Source: Pedobacter frigiditerrae (lineage in GTDB: Bacteria > Bacteroidota > Bacteroidia > Sphingobacteriales > Sphingobacteriaceae). Taken from it: a stretch of DNA of 64,000 nt. The stretch lies in NCBI RefSeq assembly GCF_004331645.1, contig NZ_SJSK01000001.1:620001-684000 (forward strand). Reading direction: 5' to 3'. Under the pieces are notes generated by a model. It saw only the letters and a list, made by a program, of their open reading frames with translations. It made no database searches and was not told the DNA's origin. Shown one piece after another: positions 17,062 to 24,018 of this stretch. Numbering within the stretch: position 1 is the first letter of the stretch; each line of letters begins with the position of its first letter. The translations under genes were made by a program, and so were the position numbers.

Positions 17062-17829
17062 TTAATATTTTTCATCCGTAAACTTAGCATATTTCCATTC
17101 CAAATGTTTAGAAAAACCATCTAAGTCTGGAAAAATTGAAAAATGATTTATTCCCAACTGCGCCAATTCTCTTCGGATAGTCCAAAAATGCTGACCTTTT
17201 ATGTAAACAGGAAATAATTTTTTCTTATACTTTGAGTTAGTATTAAGTGGAATGAACCTATTGTCCGTGACAATTATTCTATGTGCTGTAAATATTCCTG
17301 CTTGGGCTGCAATACGTCTACTGATCATCGAAGACTTAAATATCTTTGTTGTAAAAGTATTCTTAAATGGATCTGGTAAAACTGCTTCATCTGAAATAAA
17401 ATCTTCCTTACTTGGGAGAAAAACCCAAACCACACCATCTAGTATTTTCCCTTTATCATCAGTTTTTGGTGGTTTACAAACTGCAAACCATAAACCTATT
17501 AAGGCATTGCTCGACCAGTCTAATAGTCTTGTAGGCAACCCATGATGTTGAGCTAGAGCCAATAAGTCCCATGGATTGTCTGGCTTAAATTCTGATAATG
17601 GCAATATTCCTCTTTTAAATTCTGTAATTAAAGAATGTTCAACCTCTTTGATTGAGGACTTTGCTCTTATTGGAATTCTCCCAAGTTTTGGAATTAATGG
17701 CCTATCACAACTTTGTCCTCTAAAAAGGATTTCTGAACTACCATATATCATATCGAGGCTATCAAAATGCTCAATATATTCGGAAACACTCTTTATATAT
17801 TCTTTAACCACATATTTAATTTTAATCAA
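17062..17829 (-). CDS. FRG-domain protein
   Basis: 255 residues. The FRG signature is clear: EILFRGQSCDRPLIPKLGR near residue 31, then WDLLALAQHHGLPTRLLDWS and NALIGLWFAV. FRG proteins are soluble proteins of unknown biochemistry, often found in defence or mobile cargo regions. It starts 20 bp after the stop of the second recombinase, on the same strand, so it is probably the last gene of that operon (59-aa protein, recombinase, FRG). Confidence 0.88.
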   Translation of the reverse strand: MIKIKYVVKEYIKSVSEYIEHFDSLDMIYGSSEILFRGQSCDRPLIPKLGRIPIRAKSSIKEVEHSLITEFKRGILPLSEFKPDNPWDLLALAQHHGLPTRLLDWSSNALIGLWFAVCKPPKTDDKGKILDGVVWVFLPSKEDFISDEAVLPDPFKNTFTTKIFKSSMISRRIAAQAGIFTAHRIIVTDNRFIPLNTNSKYKKKLFPVYIKGQHFWTIRRELAQLGINHFSIFPDLDGFSKHLEWKYAKFTDEKY

Positions 17830-17849
17830 TATTAAATATAAGATTTTAA

Positions 17850-19499
17850 TTAATAGCTTCTAAGCTGATTTTCATTAAACTTGGTTCTAATGTCTTCGCG
17901 CAGTCTCCGCACGACGCGAAGTATGTCATAGAAATAGCTACATTCCTTAAATTCCTTATAGGTTTTTATTGGTTCCAACGTATGCTTATACTTATCATAC
18001 AGTTTTTTCAACTCTTGTATTGTAATAAACCATTCTAGCTTGGAAATTAAGAGTGTTTTTTCCTTAAGTTCCCAGTTCCAACCGAGCGTGAGACATATGC
18101 CTTTTTGTTCACAAAACTCTCCATTTTTAAATCGTTCAACTACGTTCGTCGCAAAAACTAGCTTTTCAGAAAATTGCCCCAGCCAGTCATTGACATTGCT
18201 TTCTAACTTCTTTTTCTTGTCTATTACACGATTAAGAACAGCCTCTTTTTCGGATTTTTTCTCCAAATATTTTTCTTCGGAAATAGCTTCACTAATTCGT
18301 AAGTCGAGTAACTTGTCTAATTCTCGAGCTAATCGCTGTTCATAAGAAGCGATTTGTTGTAATAGCTTCTTATGTTTGCTCACTTCTTCATGATAATCCT
18401 CCTTTATAGCTTCTATAGCCCAATCTCTAAATTTTGGAATAAGAGTGCTTGTTTCCAGTTCTCTTATTATCATTTCCTCCATTTCTATCGCTTTTGTATA
18501 CTCTTTTTCTGTGCATTTTTCCCTGCGCTTCGTGCAGTGATAAAAAACATAGCTCTTATATTCTCGAGTAGACTTAATCATTTTGGTCTTTTTTGAAGCG
18601 GTTATGGCACAACCGCAAACCCCACATTTGATAAAGCCAGCAAAGGGAAATTCATGCCTTTTTGGTTTCAATTTTCCCTTGCGACCCAAAATTTCTTGTG
18701 CTTGCTCAAATTCTTGGAGCGTAATCATTGGCTTGTACACTCCTTTATATTGCTTGCCCATATAACTGAAATATCCGTAATAAAATGGATCGGTAAATAT
18801 TCTGTACAGGACACTAACATGTAGAGGACATGGTGCTTTTTTACCACTTTGGCGCGTTCTAAATCCGTATTCGTTGTTGAGAATGTCGGTAATAGCAGGA
18901 GTTGTGTATTGCCTAGATAAAAGCATTTCAAATGCCTTTCTTATAATATGAAAGCGTTCGGGGTCTTCGATGATTTCATTCGTTCCGTGGATAGAATATT
19001 TCGTATTTAGATAGCCTAACTTAGCTAACATTGGAGGTTGCCCCAATTCACATTTTTGTAATAACCCTCTCTTAACTTTTACTGCCAAATCTCTACTGAA
19101 TTGTGTCGCAACACTAGCTTCAATACTTAGCAATAATCCGTTATCTTCGCTTCGATATTCCTTGTAAGGTGTCCAAATTGACTGTATCGCACCTGTTTGT
19201 AATAAATACTGGAATTCTCCCGCCTCCAAATGGTTTCGCATTAATCTATCTATGTGCCAAACCACAATGCCCGATGCTTCACCCTTTTTAATTCGGTTTA
19301 TCATATCAGTATAAAACGGTCTATTAAAAGGTATGGAGGCAGATTTTTTATCTTGAAATGAATGGGTCACATTCAAACCTTCTCTTTCGATGACCTTTTG
19401 ATTATCCTTCAATTGCCCTTCAATCGACAAAACCTGCCGACTATCTCCTTCGGTTGATTTTCTAGCATATTCAAAATAGACAATTTTTCCTTTATTCAT
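17850..19499 (-). CDS. Second large serine recombinase
   Basis: About 549 residues from the ATG at 19497-19499; an in-frame TTG seven codons earlier overlaps a hairpin and is less likely. The catalytic serine is in FEYARKSTEGDSRQVLSIEGQ (Ser15). The VWHIDRLMRNHLEAGEF motif, a recombinase domain, a zinc ribbon (CGVCG and a later C) and a long coiled coil (about 380-450) follow. It differs from the integrase at attL in its N-terminal motif (RKST rather than RVST) and sits internally. It may be an invertase or transposase-like recombinase, or the integrase of an older element absorbed here. No att site for it is evident beyond the nearby inverted repeat. Confidence 0.9.
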   Translation of the reverse strand: MNKGKIVYFEYARKSTEGDSRQVLSIEGQLKDNQKVIEREGLNVTHSFQDKKSASIPFNRPFYTDMINRIKKGEASGIVVWHIDRLMRNHLEAGEFQYLLQTGAIQSIWTPYKEYRSEDNGLLLSIEASVATQFSRDLAVKVKRGLLQKCELGQPPMLAKLGYLNTKYSIHGTNEIIEDPERFHIIRKAFEMLLSRQYTTPAITDILNNEYGFRTRQSGKKAPCPLHVSVLYRIFTDPFYYGYFSYMGKQYKGVYKPMITLQEFEQAQEILGRKGKLKPKRHEFPFAGFIKCGVCGCAITASKKTKMIKSTREYKSYVFYHCTKRREKCTEKEYTKAIEMEEMIIRELETSTLIPKFRDWAIEAIKEDYHEEVSKHKKLLQQIASYEQRLARELDKLLDLRISEAISEEKYLEKKSEKEAVLNRVIDKKKKLESNVNDWLGQFSEKLVFATNVVERFKNGEFCEQKGICLTLGWNWELKEKTLLISKLEWFITIQELKKLYDKYKHTLEPIKTYKEFKECSYFYDILRVVRRLREDIRTKFNENQLRSY

Positions 19500-19510
19500 T
19501 AAAACGCAAA

Positions 19511-19567
19511 GAGGGAGCAACTAAAAACACTTTTGTCTTTGCCGGACTAAATGTTAGTTGCTCCCTC
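19511..19567. repeat. 14-bp inverted repeat before the second recombinase
   Basis: GAGGGAGCAACTAA (19511-19524) and TTAGTTGCTCCCTC (19554-19567) are perfect complements around a 29-nt loop. They lie 11 bp upstream of the recombinase ATG, between it and the 59-aa gene. This could be an operator, an attenuator hairpin in the leader, or a crossover site for this recombinase. Confidence 0.65.
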
Positions 19568-19598
19568 GCTGGGTACAAAAATATTTTTTGTTGTTCAC

Positions 19599-19778
19599 TT
19601 AATCCGGCATATCATTTATATCAGTTTCCTCAACTTTCGCAAGTGGCTTAATGCAGAATGAAACATATTGTAACAGCAATGAAGCTTTAAACTGTGCTTC
19701 TTTTGCTGTTAGCAAAACATTAAACTCATCCTCGTATAATTTTATAAAACTTTGCAGCTGGTCAGGCTTGATTTCCAT
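19599..19778 (-). CDS. Small 59-aa protein upstream of the recombinase
   Basis: 59 codons from ATG (19776-19778): MEIKPDQLQSFIKLYEDEF then NVLLTAKEAQFKASLLLQYV and a polar acidic tail. It is predicted helical and matches, from memory, the pattern of very short proteins that precede serine recombinases in mobile elements (KLYEEEFG-type helix then an xEAxxxAxxLL helix). It is probably co-transcribed with the recombinase. A 25-bp-arm palindrome lies 29 bp upstream. Confidence 0.65.
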   Translation of the reverse strand: MEIKPDQLQSFIKLYEDEFNVLLTAKEAQFKASLLLQYVSFCIKPLAKVEETDINDMPD

Positions 19779-19806
19779 GACTTATATTCTTGCAGTTTTT
19801 TGATTG

Positions 19807-19860
19807 TATTTTTAGTACCCTTTAATTTATCCCTTGATAAATTAAAGGGTACTAAAAATA
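19807..19860. repeat. Perfect 25-bp-arm palindrome (TACCCT-type copy 3)
   Basis: The arms 19807-19831 and 19836-19860 are exact reverse complements with the 4-nt loop CCTT. The element contains AGTACCCT, AATTTATC, GATAAATT and AGGGTACT. It lies 28 bp from the start codons on both sides (59-aa gene on minus, ATPase gene on plus), so it is placed to control both divergent genes. The outer flanks are T-rich at 5' and A-rich at 3', the reverse of an intrinsic terminator. Confidence 0.85.
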
Positions 19861-19887
19861 ATTCTCTCACTCCCGTATTCTGTAAGC

Positions 19888-21057
19888 GTGTACGAATACC
19901 ACCCATTCACACCTATAGCACGGACAAACTGGCGCAACAGAGACCAGTTATTTGGCATTAAACAATTAGACCGTTTGCAACATATTTATTGTCTCGGAAA
20001 GACAGGAACAGGTAAAAGTACTTTGCTCGTGAATATGGCATTGGATGATATTTACAAGGGAAACGGAATTTGCGTCATTGATCCTCACGCAGACACTGTA
20101 AACACATTAATTAAGAAAATCCCTGAACACCGAAAGGAAGATGTCGTCTATTTTGATGCGACGAACTTAGACACACCACCTACGTTTAACCCTCTTTATA
20201 ACGTTCCAGAACATCAGAGGCAATTGGTTGCATCAGAAATGGTTTTGACCCTCAAAAAGATATTCCACGAGAATTGGGGTAATAAGTTGGAATATATATT
20301 GCGCTTTTCCATTCTCACTCTTCTTGATTATCCAGATGCTACACTATTAGACATTCATGCCTTGTTGGTGGACAAGGAATTTCGCTCAATGATTTTGAAA
20401 TATGTTAAAAATCCTTATACTCATTCCTTCTGGGCGACCGAATACAACGCCTACACCCCGAGCGTACAGGCGAGCCAAATCATGCCGATACTCAACAAGA
20501 TTGGCATTTTCCTCGCAAACGATACATTACGAGTAATTATGGGAGGGCATAAAAGCATTTCTATCGAACAGTGTATGAATGACAATAAAATATTGCTCTG
20601 CAATCTTTCCAAAGGTGAGATTGGTGAAGATATCTCCACCATACTTGGAAGTTTTCTTACAACATGCATTCAAACTAACGCTATGAGGCGAGCGGAAAAA
20701 CCTTTAAACGAACGCATGCAGTTTTATTTGTATATAGATGAAGCCCATTCATTTCTCTCATCATCATTTGCCACAATGCTTAGTGAAGTACGAAAATATG
20801 GTGTTGGCTTATTTCTCACACATCAACATTTAGAGCAACTAGAGGATGGTGTTAGAAGCGCAGTACTAGGAAATGTCGGGACTATTATCTGTTTTCGTTT
20901 AGGATTGAAAGACGCAAAAGTTATGGAAAGAGAATTTTATCCAACCTTTAATCATGAGGATTTTATCAATCTGCCTAGATATAATATTTATATAAAGTTG
21001 CTTATAGATGGGACAAGTAGTAAAGGTTTTAGCGCGATAACCCACCTTGAAAATTGA
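19888..21057 (+). CDS. VirD4/HerA-like DNA-pumping ATPase (short form)
   Basis: 389 residues from GTG. P-loop CLGKTGTGKSTLLVNMALDD (residues about 35-54), IDPHADTVNTL (second family motif), Walker B FYLYIDEAHSF, and the arginine/sensor segment RKYGVGLFLTHQHLEQL. This is the type IV coupling protein/HerA ATPase core without transmembrane segments and with almost no N-terminal extension. It is clearly paralogous to the ATPase at 24019. The expected role is DNA transfer or packaging, but no relaxase is seen near it. It is probably controlled by the palindrome upstream. Confidence 0.85.
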   Translation: MYEYHPFTPIARTNWRNRDQLFGIKQLDRLQHIYCLGKTGTGKSTLLVNMALDDIYKGNGICVIDPHADTVNTLIKKIPEHRKEDVVYFDATNLDTPPTFNPLYNVPEHQRQLVASEMVLTLKKIFHENWGNKLEYILRFSILTLLDYPDATLLDIHALLVDKEFRSMILKYVKNPYTHSFWATEYNAYTPSVQASQIMPILNKIGIFLANDTLRVIMGGHKSISIEQCMNDNKILLCNLSKGEIGEDISTILGSFLTTCIQTNAMRRAEKPLNERMQFYLYIDEAHSFLSSSFATMLSEVRKYGVGLFLTHQHLEQLEDGVRSAVLGNVGTIICFRLGLKDAKVMEREFYPTFNHEDFINLPRYNIYIKLLIDGTSSKGFSAITHLEN

Positions 21058-21168
21058 TATAGTTGACTTTAATGGAATGAAACAGTATAAATAAAATTAA
21101 ACAGAACTCTATTAATTTATTAATATATTAGAGTAATTGTTTAGCTTCTAATTAGTTAAAAATATATT

Positions 21169-21660
21169 ATGCTTATAGGTATCTTCTCAGACGTACACGA
21201 TAATCTTGAAAATCTTAAAAGAACATTGCTGTTTTTTAACTCACGTCAAATTTCAACTCTCATTTTCTGTGGCGACTTTTGCTCTCCTATTCCCGCAAGA
21301 TTAATGGGTGCCTTTGAAGGAGAAATACACTGTGTATTTGGTAATGGTGACGGAGATCGTTTTACTATTTCGAAATTTGCCAATAACGAATTTAAAAATT
21401 TGAAATTGCATGGCGAACATGCTGAGCTTAATTTTGGAAATGCTAAGATTGCAGTAACACACTACCCTCTTTATGGGAAAGCCCTTGCTTCAACTGGTGA
21501 TTATAATGCGGTCTTTTCTGGACATACCCACGAAAAGAGTGAGGAAAGAATTAATGATTGTTTATGGGTAAACCCTGGTGAAATAATGGGGTGGAAAGGA
21601 ACTCCTACATGTGCTATTTATAACACAGAAACTAATGCCGTTGACTTTTTCGAAATATAA
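21169..21660 (+). CDS. YfcE/MJ0936-type metallophosphoesterase
   Basis: 163 residues, the usual size for small calcineurin-like phosphodiesterases. All metal motifs are present: IGIFSDVHDNLENL (D-x-H), FCGDFCSP (GD), FGNGDGDR (GN-D), VTHYPLYG (H) and FSGHTHEKSE (GH-x-H). It starts a three-gene cassette with the RtcB-like gene (12 bp gap) and a membrane beta-barrel-domain gene (13 bp gap). In that setting it could trim 2',3'-cyclic or 3'-phosphate RNA ends before ligation, which is an inference. An AT-rich near-palindrome (ACTCTA at 21105 to TAGAGT) lies upstream. Confidence 0.88.
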   Translation: MLIGIFSDVHDNLENLKRTLLFFNSRQISTLIFCGDFCSPIPARLMGAFEGEIHCVFGNGDGDRFTISKFANNEFKNLKLHGEHAELNFGNAKIAVTHYPLYGKALASTGDYNAVFSGHTHEKSEERINDCLWVNPGEIMGWKGTPTCAIYNTETNAVDFFEI

Positions 21661-21671
21661 TAGCTATTAAA

Positions 21672-22793
21672 ATGAACGTGCTACTCGACGGCGATATTAC
21701 TCAAACAAAATTAATTGAATTTTGCGCCGAAACAGAAGCATTGTTGAGCTCAGCTCTAAAAAAAGTAGACAAATTTTCCGATTGTAAAATACATACTTCT
21801 TTAGATTTGGGGTTTCCACACGATTTAATTAGGATTGCGGGAGGATTTCCAACGGGTTCCTTTGTGGAGTGGAAGAGTACTGTGCCTTTTATTCCCGTTG
21901 ATACCACAGTAAACATCTGTACGGGCTCAATTTTTGAAATAACTGGAGATATAAACTATTTTAACAAGTTCAGTTTCGATAATTTATTAAAATCATTAAC
22001 TACCTCATCCTATATTTTCAATTTTAATAGAGGAAATCACTTTATTATTATTGCCCAGAGTTCGTTGACAAAAAAATATTATCTACTATTACATTCATCA
22101 GCATCTGAATTCAAAAAGCAGTTCAATGGGCTTTATCCGATAAAAGGCAACTGGTTTTATAATGATATCAAAACCGTTTCCAATGGCTCTAGATATTTAA
22201 GATATATCGATGGTCACAAAGCTGAACTATTTGCGAAAGTGGCAGAAGGAATTAAGCAATATAATTGTATTAGACACGAATTTATAGCTGAGACTTTATT
22301 AGGGGCAAATGCTATCGTAAATAAGGTTGACCATTATCATCATTACTATATGCCCGATAGTTCATCTGTTATGCTTGGGAGTTATTTAGCAAAAGAAAAT
22401 GACACTTATCCAATTTTTACTAGCCCAGGAAATCCAATATTTATATATCAAGTGCATAAACATGCATTAAATGAGATATCCTTCAGGAATGAGGAATATT
22501 ATTTAGTCCCACATGGGTGGGGAAAGATGTCTAAAAACATTGATACTATGAAGATAGATTTAACAAATAATACGTTTACATTGAATAATACTGAATTACA
22601 AATACAAGATGATGCAAGTCTAAGAGATCATGATGATTTATCATTGAGAAATTTTTCTGTAGATCCTATGTCTGAAGATTTTTATTTTAAACTGATTGGT
22701 GCCAAAATTAAAGGTATAGTTGTAGACCGCTTAGAACAAAAAATATCTTATACAAAGCATGGCTTTAAGAACTGGCAAATTCTTAACCCTTAA
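21672..22793 (+). CDS. Divergent RtcB-like RNA ligase homologue
   Basis: 373 residues, somewhat shorter than RtcB (about 400-480). Aligned by eye with E. coli RtcB: GGFPTGSFVEWKSTVPFIPV matches the region before the DxxC metal motif (D77 present; C83 displaced by three). NRGNHFIIIAQS matches GTGNHFIEI (H123), LLLHSSAS matches LHSGSRG (H141), DHYHHYY matches CHHNYV, and VPHGWGKMSK matches the SHGAGRVMSR motif bearing the guanylylated histidine (H281). RtcB joins 2',3'-cyclic-phosphate or 3'-phosphate ends to 5'-OH ends of RNA. Conservation of most ligand histidines suggests an active but remote member. It lies between a metallophosphoesterase and a membrane protein. Confidence 0.7.
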   Translation: MNVLLDGDITQTKLIEFCAETEALLSSALKKVDKFSDCKIHTSLDLGFPHDLIRIAGGFPTGSFVEWKSTVPFIPVDTTVNICTGSIFEITGDINYFNKFSFDNLLKSLTTSSYIFNFNRGNHFIIIAQSSLTKKYYLLLHSSASEFKKQFNGLYPIKGNWFYNDIKTVSNGSRYLRYIDGHKAELFAKVAEGIKQYNCIRHEFIAETLLGANAIVNKVDHYHHYYMPDSSSVMLGSYLAKENDTYPIFTSPGNPIFIYQVHKHALNEISFRNEEYYLVPHGWGKMSKNIDTMKIDLTNNTFTLNNTELQIQDDASLRDHDDLSLRNFSVDPMSEDFYFKLIGAKIKGIVVDRLEQKISYTKHGFKNWQILNP

Positions 22794-22805
22794 TAATTCA
22801 ATAAA

Positions 22806-23486
22806 ATGAAGCAAAACCCCAAAGACATAAATAAATTTATCCTTTTCGTGGTAATTGGTGTATTTGTTTTTACTCAAAGCTATCTAAAACCACTTGCAGG
22901 AAATATTTATTTACTTTTTATTGTAAGTTATTTAGGCTCCCTAGGCTTCTATCACGTTTTTGTTATTGTTTTATATTGGCTAGTAAATAATGTAAGTTTT
23001 TTACTAAAGATTTATTACAATAGGACCTTCTTAAAAGGAATATGGTCATATAAATATACCCTTAATAATAAAGTTTATTTCGGTATATGGAATATTAATC
23101 AAGATTTAAACGGCATTTTAATTAATGGATATGGAATAAATATCGATGGAAAACCAAGGTCAGATGTAAGGTCAGTATCTCAACTAATCTACAATAAAGG
23201 AGCCTTTGATATAGTAAATTCTAGAGAGGATTTAATCGAACCTGAAAAAGAAAATTTCTCGAAGACGACCCTTCACCCCATCGCTAAAAACTCTAATGGC
23301 CTATCAATACCATATCCTACGTCTATGAGAGCTAGGACTTATATTTATGGTGGTCGTCTTTCAGGAACAATTCACGTTGATGTTCTATTTGAAAAACATG
23401 AAGATATAAAGTCAGAAGACGATGTTAGGATTAAACTTATTGATGAAATCAAACAAAATTATAACCCTTCAATGTATGAATACTAG
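22806..23486 (+). CDS. 2TM protein with predicted beta-barrel domain
   Basis: 226 residues. Two transmembrane helices (about 14-33 and 37-60) and a basic linker are followed by a beta-rich soluble part beginning FLKGIWSYKYTLNNKVYFGI and running through QDLNGILINGYG, RSVSQLIY and YIYGGRLSGTIHVDVLF. The order of two membrane helices and then a small G-x-W-x-Y barrel recalls the 2TM-SMODS beta-barrel (Cap15-like) effectors of anti-phage systems. The resemblance is architectural only. It is the last gene of the phosphoesterase/RtcB-like cassette and could be its membrane effector or anchor. Confidence 0.65.
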   Translation: MKQNPKDINKFILFVVIGVFVFTQSYLKPLAGNIYLLFIVSYLGSLGFYHVFVIVLYWLVNNVSFLLKIYYNRTFLKGIWSYKYTLNNKVYFGIWNINQDLNGILINGYGINIDGKPRSDVRSVSQLIYNKGAFDIVNSREDLIEPEKENFSKTTLHPIAKNSNGLSIPYPTSMRARTYIYGGRLSGTIHVDVLFEKHEDIKSEDDVRIKLIDEIKQNYNPSMYEY

Positions 23487-23558
23487 GATATCCAACCTAT
23501 TGTATTTCCAATTTCTTTTTCCGAGATTTAAGTAACGCTCACTTAACTCTCTCAACCC

Positions 23559-24017
23559 ATGGCAACAGAAAAATCAATTGTTGCGCATTCTTCATTTCAT
23601 TTTGAAGACCTGCAACTCTCGTCACAAAAATTCTATCAATCAGTAGAAGACACTCTCAACAGTTTCGAATACCCCAATCTTCGTGTCACACGGGTAAATC
23701 TCTCTGAGGGTACATTTATCACCAGTTCTCGTGAATACTTATGTATTCAGCATAAAGAACATCTGTTTTATGTTTGTGCTGCACCTTTTGGACGAAGCTA
23801 TTTTATTTCATGGTGGCTGAAAGAAGAATTGAGCCTCTGGACGTTCATTTTAAGTATCATTCCTTTTTTTGGAGAGCGATGGGCTAGAAACAGTATGAAA
23901 AAAACATTCTATCAGCAAGACAGCGAAGACTTGTTTTTACAAAGTATCAAGAAAATAGTCGAGGCACTTGTTGAGAAAGTAACTAGTGACAAGGGATTTC
24001 GTTTAGCTCAAGCCTAA
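23559..24017 (+). CDS. Small conserved partner of the long ATPase
   Basis: 152 residues with an alpha/beta N-terminal part (FHFEDLQLSSQKFYQSVEDT), a tryptophan-rich hydrophobic stretch (ISWWLKEELSLWTFILSIIP, about 85-105) that may be a membrane helix, and a helical tail. It stops one base before the GTG of the long VirD4-like gene, so the two are expressed together. It may anchor the ATPase to the membrane. No named family is recognised. Confidence 0.7.
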   Translation: MATEKSIVAHSSFHFEDLQLSSQKFYQSVEDTLNSFEYPNLRVTRVNLSEGTFITSSREYLCIQHKEHLFYVCAAPFGRSYFISWWLKEELSLWTFILSIIPFFGERWARNSMKKTFYQQDSEDLFLQSIKKIVEALVEKVTSDKGFRLAQA

Positions 24018-24018
24018 A

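Noticed and set aside
19807..19860. 25-bp palindrome as an intrinsic terminator
   Set aside because: The T-rich and A-rich sides are reversed relative to a terminator, and both adjacent genes start here rather than end.
19752..19961. 69-residue + strand ORF across the 25-bp palindrome
   Set aside because: It overlaps the start of the ATPase and crosses the hairpin; the codon content is not protein-like.
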